64,000 nt of DNA from Combretum micranthum (Eukaryota; Streptophyta; Magnoliopsida; Myrtales; Combretaceae): contig JAMXBD010001369.1 of assembly GCA_024138025.1 (NCBI GenBank), positions 310,001 to 374,000 on the forward strand. Direction: 5' to 3'. The notes below the pieces were generated by a model that worked only from the letters and a program-made list of their open reading frames with translations, was not told the DNA's origin and did no database searches. Of the stretch, positions 46,887 to 58,461 are shown piece after piece. The first letter of the stretch is position 1, and each line of letters begins with the position of its first letter. Position numbers and translations under genes: made by a program.

Positions 46887-47854
46887 ATGGGTGTCATCAC
46901 TCATGAAATGGAGATGGTCTCTTCAATTCCACCGGCGAAGATGTTCCAGGCCTTCGTCCTCGATGCCGACGTGATCTTCCCCATGGTACTTCCCCATATT
47001 TTTAAGTCTGTGGAAACCATCGAAGGAGATGGAGGGCCTGGGACCATCAAAAAGATGAATTTTGGTGAAGGTTAGTTCGTGATGACAAGACCATGTTTAA
47101 CTCTTTTAGCAATTCTTTAACCGCGTAAAATATTGCCCAAGTGCTTAGGCATATAATACGACATACGAAGATAGACAAGTTTAACCTTTTACTAATTTAA
47201 ATTAATTAACACCCATGATAACTTCAATAGATATTTTTTATTGCCATAGATGTTAATAAATGAAATATGGTGACAAGTGCTTAAGATCTCCTACTACTTT
47301 TATGATTAAACTAAATTTGTATCAAAGCACAAACTATAGAGTATGCAGTTTTTAATAGAGAAAATACAAGGGATAGATCTTATTGGTTTTGCATGGCAAA
47401 ATTTCAATATATAATAGTTAATTTTCTTATGATGCATCAAAAGACGAGACATTTTTATTATTTTGAAGCAGATACGTCAGCCATGTGTGCTCCTTGATAT
47501 AATCGATAATCGAAAAATTTATGTTGATGAAAACAAAATACATTTTAACTGTTAATCTCTATCGCAGCAAGTGAATTCAAGCATGCAACAAGCAAGATTG
47601 ATTTCTTGGACAAGGAAAAAATGACATTTGGCTATAGTTGGATTGAAGGAGATGCACTGATGAACATATTTGAGAAAATCTCTTATGAGTTTAAGTTCGA
47701 AGCCGGTCCTAATGGTGGATCTATCTGCAAGAACACTAGCAAGTACTACACCATTGGCGATGTTCAGCTCACTGAAGAACAGCTCAACCAGGGCAAAGAG
47801 AAGGCCACTGGCTTGTTCAAAGCTGTAGAGGGCTATCTCTTGGCGAATCAATAA
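46887..47854 (+). CDS. Bet v 1 / PR-10 family protein, two exons
   Basis: Exons 46887-47070 and 47568-47854 join to a 156-residue protein, the normal PR-10 length (155-160). The start codon has A at -3 and G at +4. The protein opens [10 protein letters not shown]. It has the glycine-rich P-loop GDGGPGT at residues 47-53 followed by IKKM, the pattern GGSICK at 111-116, and the C-terminal helix [10 protein letters not shown] at 146-155. The intron splits the codon after residue 61 in phase 1, the conserved intron site of this family. Donor is GAAG|GTTAGT and acceptor is TCGCAG|CAAG. No signal peptide is seen, so it is cytosolic. Family members bind small hydrophobic ligands (cytokinins, flavonoids, steroids) in a large cavity, and many are induced by pathogens or stress. 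Some relatives are alkaloid-pathway enzymes; nothing here shows catalysis. It is the only intact host gene in the window. Confidence 0.95.
47071..47567 (+). other. Intron of the PR-10 gene
   Basis: 497 bases, GT...AG, AT-rich, with a weak pyrimidine tract (TTAATCTCTATCGCAG) at the acceptor. No element is recognised inside. Confidence 0.9.
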
Positions 47855-48832
47855 ATATCTATATATTTCGCATAAAGCCACCGTCGTATGAGTATGAGTT
47901 GTGTGTTGTGTTGTGTTGTGTTGTGTTGCTTTTAAGGTTGTAGTAATTATTTTGGCTTTGCATGTCTTTTGCTGTCTTTGTGGGTGAAATACAAAAAGGA
48001 TCCTCTAAGCTCGCTCTAGTGGAGTTACTATAGCCGCGTTATTCGGATTATCGAACGGTTGTTTGTAATTTGAGAAAGGTTGCGTGGTATTTACATAAAC
48101 GAACCAAGACTATGGGTTTTTTTTTTTTTTTTTTTCTTTTTTTATGTGTGTGCAAATTTTTCCGTTTTGCTCACTCATCTTATCTTAATTTTGTGTCATG
48201 GATAAAATGGAATTAGAAACAGTATTTCAATTTCACCCTTACTATAGAAGCAGTTTGTGAATTAGATTGGTCGACATGAAAAAAAAAAAAAAAAGTAAAT
48301 CTTGTTTAGAAAAGCATGTTTCGTAAAGAAAAAAAAAAAAAAATCCTATGAGATATTAAATATTGGTTTAAAAATGATATCAATTCTACATCAATGGATC
48401 CCTGAACTTTTTCCAAATGACAAATCAGATTCCCAAAATTTATCGACAAACCCAAAGATTACCTCTACATTCAAAGGAAATAAGATATATGTATCATTTG
48501 CTCTCGTGTGCTTTCCGGTTTTAGCTTTTGCTTTTGCTTTTGCTATTTTATATTTCTACTTTCAATTTTTTGTGATTTTGCGCACATACTTATATTATGA
48601 TCTGTATTATAGTGTCTAACTTTTTACTAAATTGTAATATAACAAAAAAATACATATTCTAAATTAAAAAAACCACACAAAAAATACTATATTATCAAAA
48701 ATTAAAAAAATAGACACTTATGGTATATTTATTCCTATAAAAGCGCACGATCCAAAAGTCAATAACATTCAGTTGTACCCTAGAAAGGTTTGTGCAAAAG
48801 AAGTAACATACATCCAAAAATAAATATAACAG
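47855..48832. other. PR-10 3' flank and AT-rich spacer
   Basis: A possible poly(A) signal AATAAA overlaps the stop codon (47847-47853 region). A (GTGTT)n microsatellite lies at 47901-47928, a T run at 48117-48135 and A runs at 48280-48294 and 48330-48343. The 105-codon frame at 48302-48619 begins in an A run and encodes AFAFAF low complexity; it is not a gene. Confidence 0.55.
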
Positions 48833-49830
48833 CCTGTCTAGATCTTAAAGACTAGTGTAATATGTATCTGTTGTCTTTCCATATGCTTGTTTGGATTATT
48901 TAATTAGTTTATTGATAAACATCAATTTGAAAACGACATTAAAATGATGCTAAAATAATTGATAAAGTCATGTTTTATCTAGTTTTCATTGATCAAATCA
49001 TAATAAATTATTATAAATTTTATAGAAATCACAAGAAAATAATACTTAAATGTGTTTGTTATTTTAGGTCATGAAGGACTTATAATACACATACAAATGC
49101 AAATACAAGCATATTATAGGAGTTTTGCACAACTTTAGAAAATTGAACCATCAACACCAGCCAAAATAAGAAGAAAGGCGCCAGCCTACACTGAAAAAGG
49201 AATAAACACCGGCCAATAGATTAGGATTGTGGCTTATCTACTGTTAATTGAATTCTTGTTTGTATTCGAATTGTTAATGTCAATTCACCAAGCTTGTGTT
49301 TTGGACTGAATCTGTAATTCATGTTAGATTAGGATTGCAGTTGGAAAATTCTTTTCTGATCAATTTTGTAATTGGGATTCAAAATCACATAGGGATATGT
49401 GTTTCAATTCGATTAGGGTTGGGTAATATTATACAAATTAGTCAATTGATCACTTTCCTAAGAATACAGAACATTGATTGATTAATTTAGGATAATTGCT
49501 CACTTTGAAAAAAAAAGGTTTTTATTTGTGCTTAATTGATTGATAATACCAACCCATTGGCAATTTGGATTTGCAAGCATTTCTTGTCAACAACAGACAT
49601 TCAATTTTTTTCTAGATCTGATTTGCTCTAAACCTAGTTTGATTTGAGGTGTGGAAAAATCATAATTTTCATAGATTAATCTTATATCAAAAATCCAAAA
49701 ATATTTTCTTTTTGAATCGTCTAGCTACAATTAGACTAATTAGTTGATAGCTAGTCCTCACCCTCCTGTGGACATGACTAGTATTCACCGAAATTTATTA
49801 CCGCACACGCATCTAGTACACTGGCCGATT
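48833..49830 (+). repeat. Possible Tat/Ogre-type gypsy LTR
   Basis: The right end reads AGTCCTCACCCTCCTGTGGACATGACTAG, then ACCGCACACGCATCTAGTACACTGGCCG. This resembles the ending of Tat/Athila-group LTRs, which usually has CTGTGGATTCGA followed by CCGCACACTTGC. The upstream text GGTCATGAAGGAC and CACCGGCC (49068-49215) also fits that group. The left boundary (TGTCTAGATC at 48833) is a guess. No primer site, gag or pol follows, so it would be a solo or fragment LTR. Confidence 0.4.
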
Positions 49831-51889
49831 AATATCTACTTGTTTAAAAAAATTTAAAAAAAAAATTAAAAAGAGTTTTTAAAAGTACATGTAGAAAAAG
49901 CATAATCAATAATCTTGAAATGATTAAACAAACAGGCAAGTTTGATTTTCTCCATGTTGCAATGACCGAGAGTAAAATTATTAAAAGAAATATTGAAATT
50001 CGTTAGGTTGTCCTCATCACAGTGCCAACATTAAATTCGGGCCACGGCGCTCGGATCGCCATGGAACGAACATTACTGAAAAAGGGTATTTATTTATGTC
50101 CTTCACTAATAACGGACACCGCCAAAGGACGAAAACAGACTCGATACTTTAACCCAATAAGCAAATACCTAGTTAATTGCAATAAGACACGGAGATCCCA
50201 ACCGGTTAGCCAATGTGTCGTATCAATAGATGGTCGTAAGGGCATTCTGGTAAACTAAAAACAACGACGCAAGTCCTGTATTTCGATATCCTCAATTATT
50301 AATTGGAAAAGTTTTCCAAATTACGTAGACTTGGTGGTTGTAGACTTTTAGTCGGAGCAAAATCACGATGTATTATGAAATCATGGATCAATTTCAGCTT
50401 GTCCTAATATTTCACGTCAATATTTTAAATTTTTTTTCTTAATAATCTCACTATTTTATTGGATTTGTTATATGAATTTTTTATTTCTTTTAAGATTTTA
50501 TGTATCCAATTTATTTTTACATAATACCTTTACTTGTATTTTAAAAAATAAAAAATAAAATGATTAATTTCCTGGAGCCTTTAATAAATGATGCAAAAAA
50601 GTTGAAAAACGTCTTCTTCATGTTTGTGTAAATCTCAAAACATACTTAGAAATCGAAGCCAAAAGTCTCGAATGTGGATAATCTTGTGTGTGTATATATG
50701 ATATCCATATATTTCAACTTTATGATTTAAGATAAACCTTTGGCATAGGCAACCACATGACGGTGACGTGTATTGCAGATCGGTGAAGAGGTCAACTTTA
50801 GCAAGAATATCCATCTTCTTTTAGTCAACTTAGACATCGAAATTTTACCTACTTCCTGCTTGCAAGTCGCAACTTGTTTGTGCAAATATACTATTCGTAT
50901 ATGACGAGATCATCCATATTTGATTAGTAATAATAATTATAATTACTCAGATTACTGTAATTTTTTTTGGAGAATATATAGCAAATTACTTTTAAATAAG
51001 TGTATATGTATGTATACAACTCTCTGAAACGTGGGATATGATGATATCCCCACAGATACTTCTACACTGGCAGGAACATTAAAAGCAAATTTAATATTAT
51101 GATAAATTTTTTCAATTATTCCATCAAGAACCCTTCCTGTCTTCAACAGCTAACAAGGGCAAGTACATGGGAAAAAAAACAAATATAAGCCTATGAAATT
51201 GAGGTCTTCCAATTAATAATTAGAGAAAAACGTAAGGTTGAAAAAATACGAGTCCGCAACTACTCTAACTCATATAGTCATCACTGAATTAAAGGAATTA
51301 ACGTCCACCCACTTCATCACTTTAGGTTGCACAACCCAAAAAGTCAAAAGTAAATATCCAAATCAAAGACATCATTATAACCGACAAAAGAAATCATAAT
51401 AATAAAAAATAAATAAATCCGGGGCGTGTGTGAACAGCAAAGCCTAGCATGTGGCTATCGTATGCAATCATAAAAATATGGCAATCCACAATCCATGTGC
51501 AAGCCTAAAATTATATATTTATAACACAATTAACTAATAAATAACAGATTGTAAAATGTCATTTAATTATTCCCACACCAACACCAAAGTCGTCCGGTCC
51601 AAGCTAATAGCACCAAGGACCAACACATAAGCATATAGTAATAAATGTCCATGGTGGTGTCCCATTCGACCAATATGACCGTAACTTCATTCTAATGTGC
51701 TGACCCTTATATGGTACTTGGCCAATTTAACGCCATTATTTAGCACTAAAACTGTGTAAGTCCCCTCATCCAGAATGTGCAAACTTAAAAAGAGATGAAC
51801 ATGCAGTCCATGACTGCAATCCAGTAATCTGAAAAATAAATACATCAAACAATTACTAATATTTTCCAGGTAATTTTATATTTGATTCC
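49831..51889. other. Intergenic region
   Basis: Mostly AT-rich. 49990-50290 is an unusually GC-balanced block with a 78-codon frame (50022-50258) of no known family. The minus-strand frame at 50952-51146 contains the sensible-looking stretch GIIEKIYHNIKFAFNVPASV but no family I recognise, and it has no gene-like context. GGTCAAC (W-box-like) occurs at 50790. Nothing is firmly annotatable. Confidence 0.4.
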
Positions 51890-51922
51890 CTTATATGGTA
51901 CTTGGCCAATTTAACGCCATTA
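51704..51922. repeat. Perfect 35-bp direct repeat pair at the start of copia remnant D
   Basis: 51704-51738 and 51888-51922 are identical over 35 bases (CCCTTATATGGTACTTGGCC...GCCATTA), with starts 184 bases apart. The second copy runs directly into copia gag. Homology to gag begins just after it. Confidence 0.9.
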
Positions 51923-53544
51923 ATGGATTGAATTTTCTTGCATGGAGTAGATCCATTAAGATGGGACTGGGTGCAAAATTAAAGTTAGGATTTATAGATG
52001 TTAGTACTCCAAAACTTGATTCTAACTCGCCAAATTCAATCCGTTGGGTGAGATGTGACTACATGTTGAGATGCTAGATCCTTAATTCAATGTCTAATGA
52101 ATTCTCATAAAATTACTTATATATGCAATCTGCCTATAAACTATTGAAGGAGGTCTTTGAGCAATACGGTCAAGGAAATGGTCCTTTAATTTTTCAATTA
52201 CAAAGTGAATTAATTAATATTAGGCTAATGAATCAATCTGTGATAGATTTGAATTTTGTACTTGTAGGCTGAGAGAGGATCCAAGAATATGAAAAGAAGT
52301 CACATTCGATACAATTTCTGATGTGATTAAATGAAGGTTATGAACATTTAAGAAATCAAATATTATCAATGAATCCTCCTCCTTTTGTAAATAAAGCCTA
52401 TTACCAAGTGCAACAGGTGGAAAGACAGAAACAAGTAACTTTGAGTCCTTTTACTGATCTGAATGCTTCAACATTTCTAGCTAATCGAGTTTATGGGGTA
52501 TGTTTAATAGTGATAAGAAAAGAGGGAAAAATCATAGTAAGTTGTTTTGTAAGAATTGTAAGGGGAAAGGACATTTAGTTGAAAATATTTTTCAACTAAT
52601 TGGTTACCTTAAGTGATATAAAGGAAAAAGACTTGGAAAGGGATTGTAACAGAGATCATTGGCTCATTGTTTCACTAACAGAGCAATAGATTCTAATGTT
52701 TTTTATGGTGCTTTGGCTACTACTCCATTTGAGCTGGTGAAAGATGATAAAGAAAATGCTCCTAAGACAGTGGATCAAGACCTGGTTTCATGTGTTTGCC
52801 AAGTGCTTAGAGCTCCTGAGCATAAGCACATGGATGATGATGTTATTGAAAGTGTTGTCTACTTTTATGGTAATAGCTCTCCTTTTTGTGCTAGTGCTAT
52901 GAATAATAATATTGGTTTTTCGATTGTGTAGGAATGGGTGCCACCGATCATATGACTTCCTTCAAAGTCTTCTTAACAAACACATATACTTTACCTTCTC
53001 ATATTAGCATTCGCTTACCAAATGGACAAACTAAGTTTGTTCAATTAGCTAGTTTAATATTTATTATAAATAACCTCGTTCTTCATGATGTTCTTTTTGT
53101 CTTTAACTTTCATTATAGTCTTTTTTTTTTTTTTCTATCCAAATGGTCTTAATAGATAATAATCTCATTGCTACCATTGACCAAAAAACTTTTGTTTTCT
53201 AAGACCAGCAAAGTAAAGTAGAGGTTGCATGTGCAAAAGCTCATAACAGATTGTATGTACTCTATTGCAATCATTTCAGGAAGACTAGTGTTTCAAAAGA
53301 TTTCTTTCATTGTTCTTCTATTGTTCTTTCCTCTTGTAAACAAACACCTTCCTTACATTTGTTTCATAGTCGTCTTGGACACATTTCAATGTCTAAATTG
53401 CAGCCTTTATTGAATTGCAACGATATAAACAATGTTGATTTTGTGTGTGAAAGTTGTGCTGAAGTTAAGTTTTATAGAATTCCTTTTGACAAAAGTGTGT
53501 CACACTCCAATATTCCTTTTCACCTTATGCACATTAATGTCTGG
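51890..53544 (+). pseudogene. Copia remnant D: gag to start of integrase
   Basis: Gag begins NGLNFLAWSRSIKMGLGAK and KLGFIDVSTPKLDSNSPN, continues past stops with AYKLLKEVFEQYGQGNGPL and VNKAYYQVQQVERQKQ, and has the CCHC knuckle near 52540-52615 (LFCKNCKGKGHLVEN). The protease is decayed: GATDHMTSFKVF remains of the active-site region (52934). GAG-pre-integrase FHSRLGHISMSKLQ follows at about 53365. The integrase zinc finger starts CESCAEVK and the reading HLMHINVW ends at 53544, where a family-A LTR starts. RT and RNase H are not in the window. Several stops and shifts show it is dead. It belongs with the 24177-26772 copia element by wording. Confidence 0.8.
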
Positions 53545-55750
53545 TGTCATGCCCCAAAGTGTACCCTATATGTGACAGCCCACTACACTCGATATTAAAG
53601 TTTAGGAATGACTACCTTAGCCATGCAAAAATTTTGATACCGGGTATAAGACGTAATTTCAACAATTATGAGGAACATTCTTTGAAACAATTAGCATAAG
53701 AAGTTATAGAAATTGCATTCAAGAATGGGAATCATACCATCATAACTTAATTCAAAATATTAGGAGTCTTACATAATCAAAGGGGGCATATCCCCATCAA
53801 AATATACACTTAAGCTTCATAGTTTATATCCAAAATAAATTACAAGGGAGTTTTCTTTCGAAGTCTAAGTCTATTTCTAGGCCATGACTTCTTTCAAAAG
53901 CTCCTCGATCAAAAGTCGATATGTGAGTATAATATCCCAGGGCTTTAACTACAAAAAAGGAAACTGCAATAGGTATTTAAGGGGATGTGTGCTTTACATA
54001 CTTTGTGAGAAATATTTCCATAACAATGTACTCGAACAATAAAGTTCAAACAAGTTAATTATACAAGCATATATGATGCAACAAACAAGTCATCAAACAA
54101 TACACATGATTAACCAAAAATCATATGATGAACAGATTTATGCCCTCCATTCAGGATAGGTATTCCGAGCTCATATGAATAAAGTGCGCAAATAATTAAT
54201 TTTTATAGTTCTTTCGGGCTACTACTCACCTTTAAAATGTAGTTCATCGAGCCTATACGGGCCAAAATATTAATGGAGATTTTAGGGCCCATGCCTTATG
54301 CTCATGCCCCACCAGAGGTATATTAATGAATGCAATATGACTCACTTCGTGATATGTATGAATTCATTTAACCAAAATCATAAGGCACATGCACTTTCCG
54401 ATTTTTATCTTTTCCTATTCTAGTGCCACTACATTACAAGCAAAAGCATAATTACGAAATTAAGGAAACAAACCCACTTAGCCATGGTGCAGGTAATCCA
54501 CTAATCGTAGTAGTCCTTTGATATGGAACTTCTCCTTTCTTGTTACCTAAACAAAAGAAATAGGCGAAATGAGCATTTCGTGGAAGTTTTACTTGAGCTT
54601 TGCTAATTCTATCTTAGAATTCTCATGAAAATTCAGAGCATGTGAAATTCTAACTTAAACGGCTATATATCGCTCATTTTAAGTCGGAATTTTATATATT
54701 ATATGTTGTTTTCTACCTACTCAAAAAGATTTATCTATTTCTAAGGTTATTTTTAAAATTTAAAACCAGTTGGATTCAAAAATAGGTTAGTACATAATTG
54801 ACATGGAAATCTCAACCCCTAAATTGAAATTTTTCTAAGCTTTACATCATTCAAAAATTCTATAGCAAGCATATAGATATTATTATAGTTGAAAATCATT
54901 TTGGTATATATATAAACTTATATTATATGCATGATTCTAGTGGTGTTGTCCTAACAATGATTTTTCATAAAACAATTTATTTTTAGGAGTTTGAAAAATG
55001 AAGTTTACAAAATCTCTTTTTAAGTTGTTAGAAAGAAAATTAAAATCTTGAGTTTATTACAAAAGAGCGCCTACTCACTATATCTATTATTTTTATATTT
55101 TCTTAATTAAAAGATAAATTTACTTCTTATAATTTAGTTCCTTAAGATGTCTATCAATTTTATTTTCTAATTGGATTTTTAACTTGTGAGTTGCTCTTAA
55201 ACTTGATTTTTGAAATTTTGTTGGTTCTTAGAGTTTTTCAAAGTGTTGGCATAAATCCTATAAATAATTTGTTAAGAAAAATTTACTAATAAAGAATGTC
55301 AACAATAAGATTTATAAAAATTTACTTTAACATTGAAACTAATGTAGTTGAACCATTATCCTACATATTAGTGAAAATTTTTTAAGTAGTTAAAATCATG
55401 TTTCTTGAGGTTTAGTTCCATGAAAAAGAATAAATCATTTTATTTCTTTGAAACTTTATTAAGACAACAACATTCTGATTATGCATGAATATGAACTTAC
55501 AGCTATATAAAACAAATAAACTCGTATAGAAAATAAAAGGCATAAAGAATTAAATGAACATATGTATATAAGAACAAAAATTTGGAAGTCTTAACTTGCA
55601 ACAAGGTTTCTCGGAACTTAGTATGGATAAGTTCCATAAAAAGAAAATAAAACATAACAAAGCTTAAGGAAAAGAAAAAGAGAAAATTATGGAAGTCTAG
55701 ATCTTATTTAAGTTTCCGGGACTTAAAAATAGACAAGTCCATAAAGAAGA
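53545..55750 (-). repeat. Family-A LTR inserted in copia D and cut by element B
   Basis: It starts (plus-strand reading) TGTCATGCCCCAAAGTGTACCC, matching the A1 LTR TGTCACGCCCCGAAGGGTACCC. Later blocks match too: GGGGGCATATCCCC, CCCTCCATTCAGGATAGGTATTC, the TTTTAAGTCGGAATTT block (54677-54695), and AAGGTTTCTCGGAACTTAG, equivalent to AAGGTACCCCGGGACTAAG in A1. At 55750 it stops where element B begins, and the rest should lie beyond the window. It interrupts the integrase of copia D after HINVW. Confidence 0.75.
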
Positions 55751-58410
55751 TGTAAGGACCCGCCATTTTTACCCCTATATTTGATATAGGAGATAACGGA
55801 TCCCCAACCACATATAACCCCTAAGATTATATGTAAGGTTGCCTAAAGAGATAGTTTGAGTAATTGTTTATTTAATTCTATAAGATAATAACAAAACAAC
55901 ATAGATATTAGCAGCGGAAATAACTCTACTTCTAATAGCATACATACATATATACATATACATCCAAGGGCTTTTTAAAGCCTTAATCAAAATTTCTCAA
56001 ACACAACTTACTAACACAACATTTACACCATCAACCCAAAATGAATCTCATCTAATCTATTACATTTATAGGGTCCATTGAGTCCATGGTCGTCTCTAAT
56101 CCTCCAACCCATCAAGAAAATCCTCGAAGTCAGATCCGTACCCCATACTTGTATAGAATTCATCGGGATCATCACCTGAAATAGATAAAATATGAGCCAA
56201 AGGCCCAGTACACAAGCAACGAATACAAATGCGAAATGAATCACACATTCTTAGGCTAGATGCATTATGCAACAATTACTTATTCATTAATAAATCTTTA
56301 ATTAATAAGACAACACGGGAGTATTCAAACTCCGGACAACAAGGTTCTAGTATTACGTCCGCCTCCCTGAGTGGTCCCTACTGTTCATACAGACTAGGCA
56401 GCCCCACCTTCCGGCGTAGCCCGTAATACTAGGGGTTCCTGAGTAACGCATCACGACGCTCAGGGGGTTGATATGAGCAGCTCGGATACTCATATCTCCT
56501 AAACCATTCTAACCGTTAACGAGAAAGAACCCTGCCCCCAATCTGAGCAGGGTGCCGCTCTCCGAACCAGATTCAACGGCAAACGACAATCAACACATAA
56601 ATAACAATAGTATTCTCTTATTTTTAGGTAGTTTAATCTTGATGCCTACCCTAGCAAAGAGTCAAGCAAGTCACTGTGTACCTGATATAGCTCGGGAATT
56701 AACGGAGTCGACTGGGCGAGGATCTAACACTGTTTAAATCAATAATAAATTCACACTTAGCTTAAACTCTAATTGATTAGCTCAAATAAATTCATCCAAG
56801 AAATCCAAATAAATTAATTCAAAATCAAAATAAAGCATTTAAGCACCCTATACCCTAGATCACTTAAAATATAATTACTCAAATAACAAACTTTGGAAAA
56901 TTTTAGAAAAAGTTTTAAAATTCAAAAGCTCAGGGGATACGCCGGCACTCAACGCGGCGGCGTTGAGCCGGTGTCAATGTCCTGAAAATTCACACTGCCA
57001 ACGCTGGCAGTGTTCAAGGGTACGCCGTCAGCCTTTGTTTCCTACGCCGGCGGCCTTTAGCCGGCGTTGAATCCAAAACCCAAAGTTTCAAAAACATCCA
57101 GAGAAGTCTAAGCCGTCCGCTTACTTATGTACGCGGGCAGCTTTGAAACATACGCCGGCGGCGTTGATTTCAAATAGCCAGCGTACAATAGGGATGAAAG
57201 AACGCCGGCTCACTGTCAAGCGAAAGCCGGCGGCGTTCGGTCGGCCTTAAGAAATTTGGTTCTGTGGCCTTTCAACACCGCCTCTACGCCGGCGGCGTAG
57301 AAGCTTAAATTGCCGGCGTACATTCTGAAGAACAGACGCTGGCAAAACCTTAGCATAAAAGCCGGCGGCGTAACAACGGCGTTAGGAAAATTGGTTCTGT
57401 GGGCTTTCTACACCGCCTCTACGCCGGCGGCGTAGAATCCCCAGATGCCGGCGTACGTTCAAAATCTAGCCTATACGAAAATGGTTTTTGAAATCCCCTG
57501 TTTTTATACATTTGATCAAGTCTCAAAACTTTTCCAAACTTAGTCCAAACTTTCTAAAGCTTGTTATATGATTCAAATACTATCCTAACAACATGAATTC
57601 CACCTCTAATCATCAAATCACCAATCATACTTCAAATTCACATATCAACTACTCATTCTTCAATTTTTCTATACTCATCCCACACTTCCACATTCCTATG
57701 AGATGCAAACTACCACTTCATTAATCACATAATCCCATTCACACTATCATTCATGCACCAACTCAATCTCATACCAAACATCATCTCAAAATCCTATCTA
57801 CCCTAACATTTATAAACAACACATTATAGGACATAAATTAAAAGATAAAGATTGCATTAAACTCACATGAGTGAATCTTGGCTTGGAATGTTATTCAAAT
57901 CCTTAAGCTTGTAGTAAGCCTTGGCTTAGGGTTTAAAATTTTGGATTGAGAAAAGAAAGAAAGAAAGAAAGATAGAAAGAAGATGAAATTCGTATGGAAA
58001 TTTGGGCTGCCAAAAGGAGGGTTAATTTGTCCAAATTAAGTCAAATGTCATCCAAATCTCATTAGGGGTATATTTGTCCTAGGTTTAATTTGGGAAATTT
58101 CAAATGCATTTGAGTCAAATTTGAGCTCAAAAAGTGGGTCTACTTTAGCCAAAAATTCTGTCATGTTTTAAACAAATTCAAAAGCAATTTAATTAAATTC
58201 TAAACATAACATATGCACATTAACTTGCCAAAAAGACTACACATTTATTATACTATACAAACATTTATAAGCATCCAACAATAATATTAATTACATAATA
58301 CTAAACATTATAAATCAACACATTCACTAATTACATTAGCTAAACACACACATATATATATCATCCAATATCATATTAGCATGCAATATAAGGAAGTCAT
58401 GGCTATTTCA
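55751..58410 (-). repeat. Element B 3' LTR
   Basis: 2660 bases, TGTAAGGACCC...GGCTATTTCA on the plus strand. It contains a CpG-dense word array (56935-57470) in otherwise AT-rich sequence, and GAAA repeats at 57955-57985. The frames at 56023-56244 and 63695-63916 are the same LTR sequence in its two copies. Confidence 0.88.
56935..57470. repeat. CpG-dense GCCGGCG array in element B LTR
   Basis: Words GCCGGCGGCGTT, GCCGGCGGCGTAG, AGCCGGCGTT, ACGCCGGCGGCC and TGCCGGCGTAC(G) recur about 20 times. CTACGCCGGCGGCGTAG (57291 and 57418 regions) can fold into a 7-bp stem with a 3-base loop. A unit beginning TTGGTTCTGTGG recurs at 57256 and 57391, a 135-bp tandem duplication. See the related array at 20265-20540 in element C. 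Confidence 0.85.
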
Positions 58411-58423
58411 TTCTCTCCTCCTT
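58411..58423 (-). promoter_or_regulatory. Element B polypurine tract
   Basis: AAGGAGGAGAGAA on the minus strand lies directly before the LTR start TGAAATAGCC. Confidence 0.75.
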
Positions 58424-58461
58424 CAAAAAGTTTCGTCCTCGAAACTTAGCTTACCTTAACG

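Noticed and set aside
48302..48619. 105-codon plus-strand frame
   Set aside because: Starts in a poly(A) run and ends in a low-complexity AFAFAF tract; no domain.
50952..51146. Minus-strand frame with GIIEKIYHNIKFAFNVPASV
   Set aside because: Coding-like text but no family recognised, no splice or promoter context; left unannotated as a gene.
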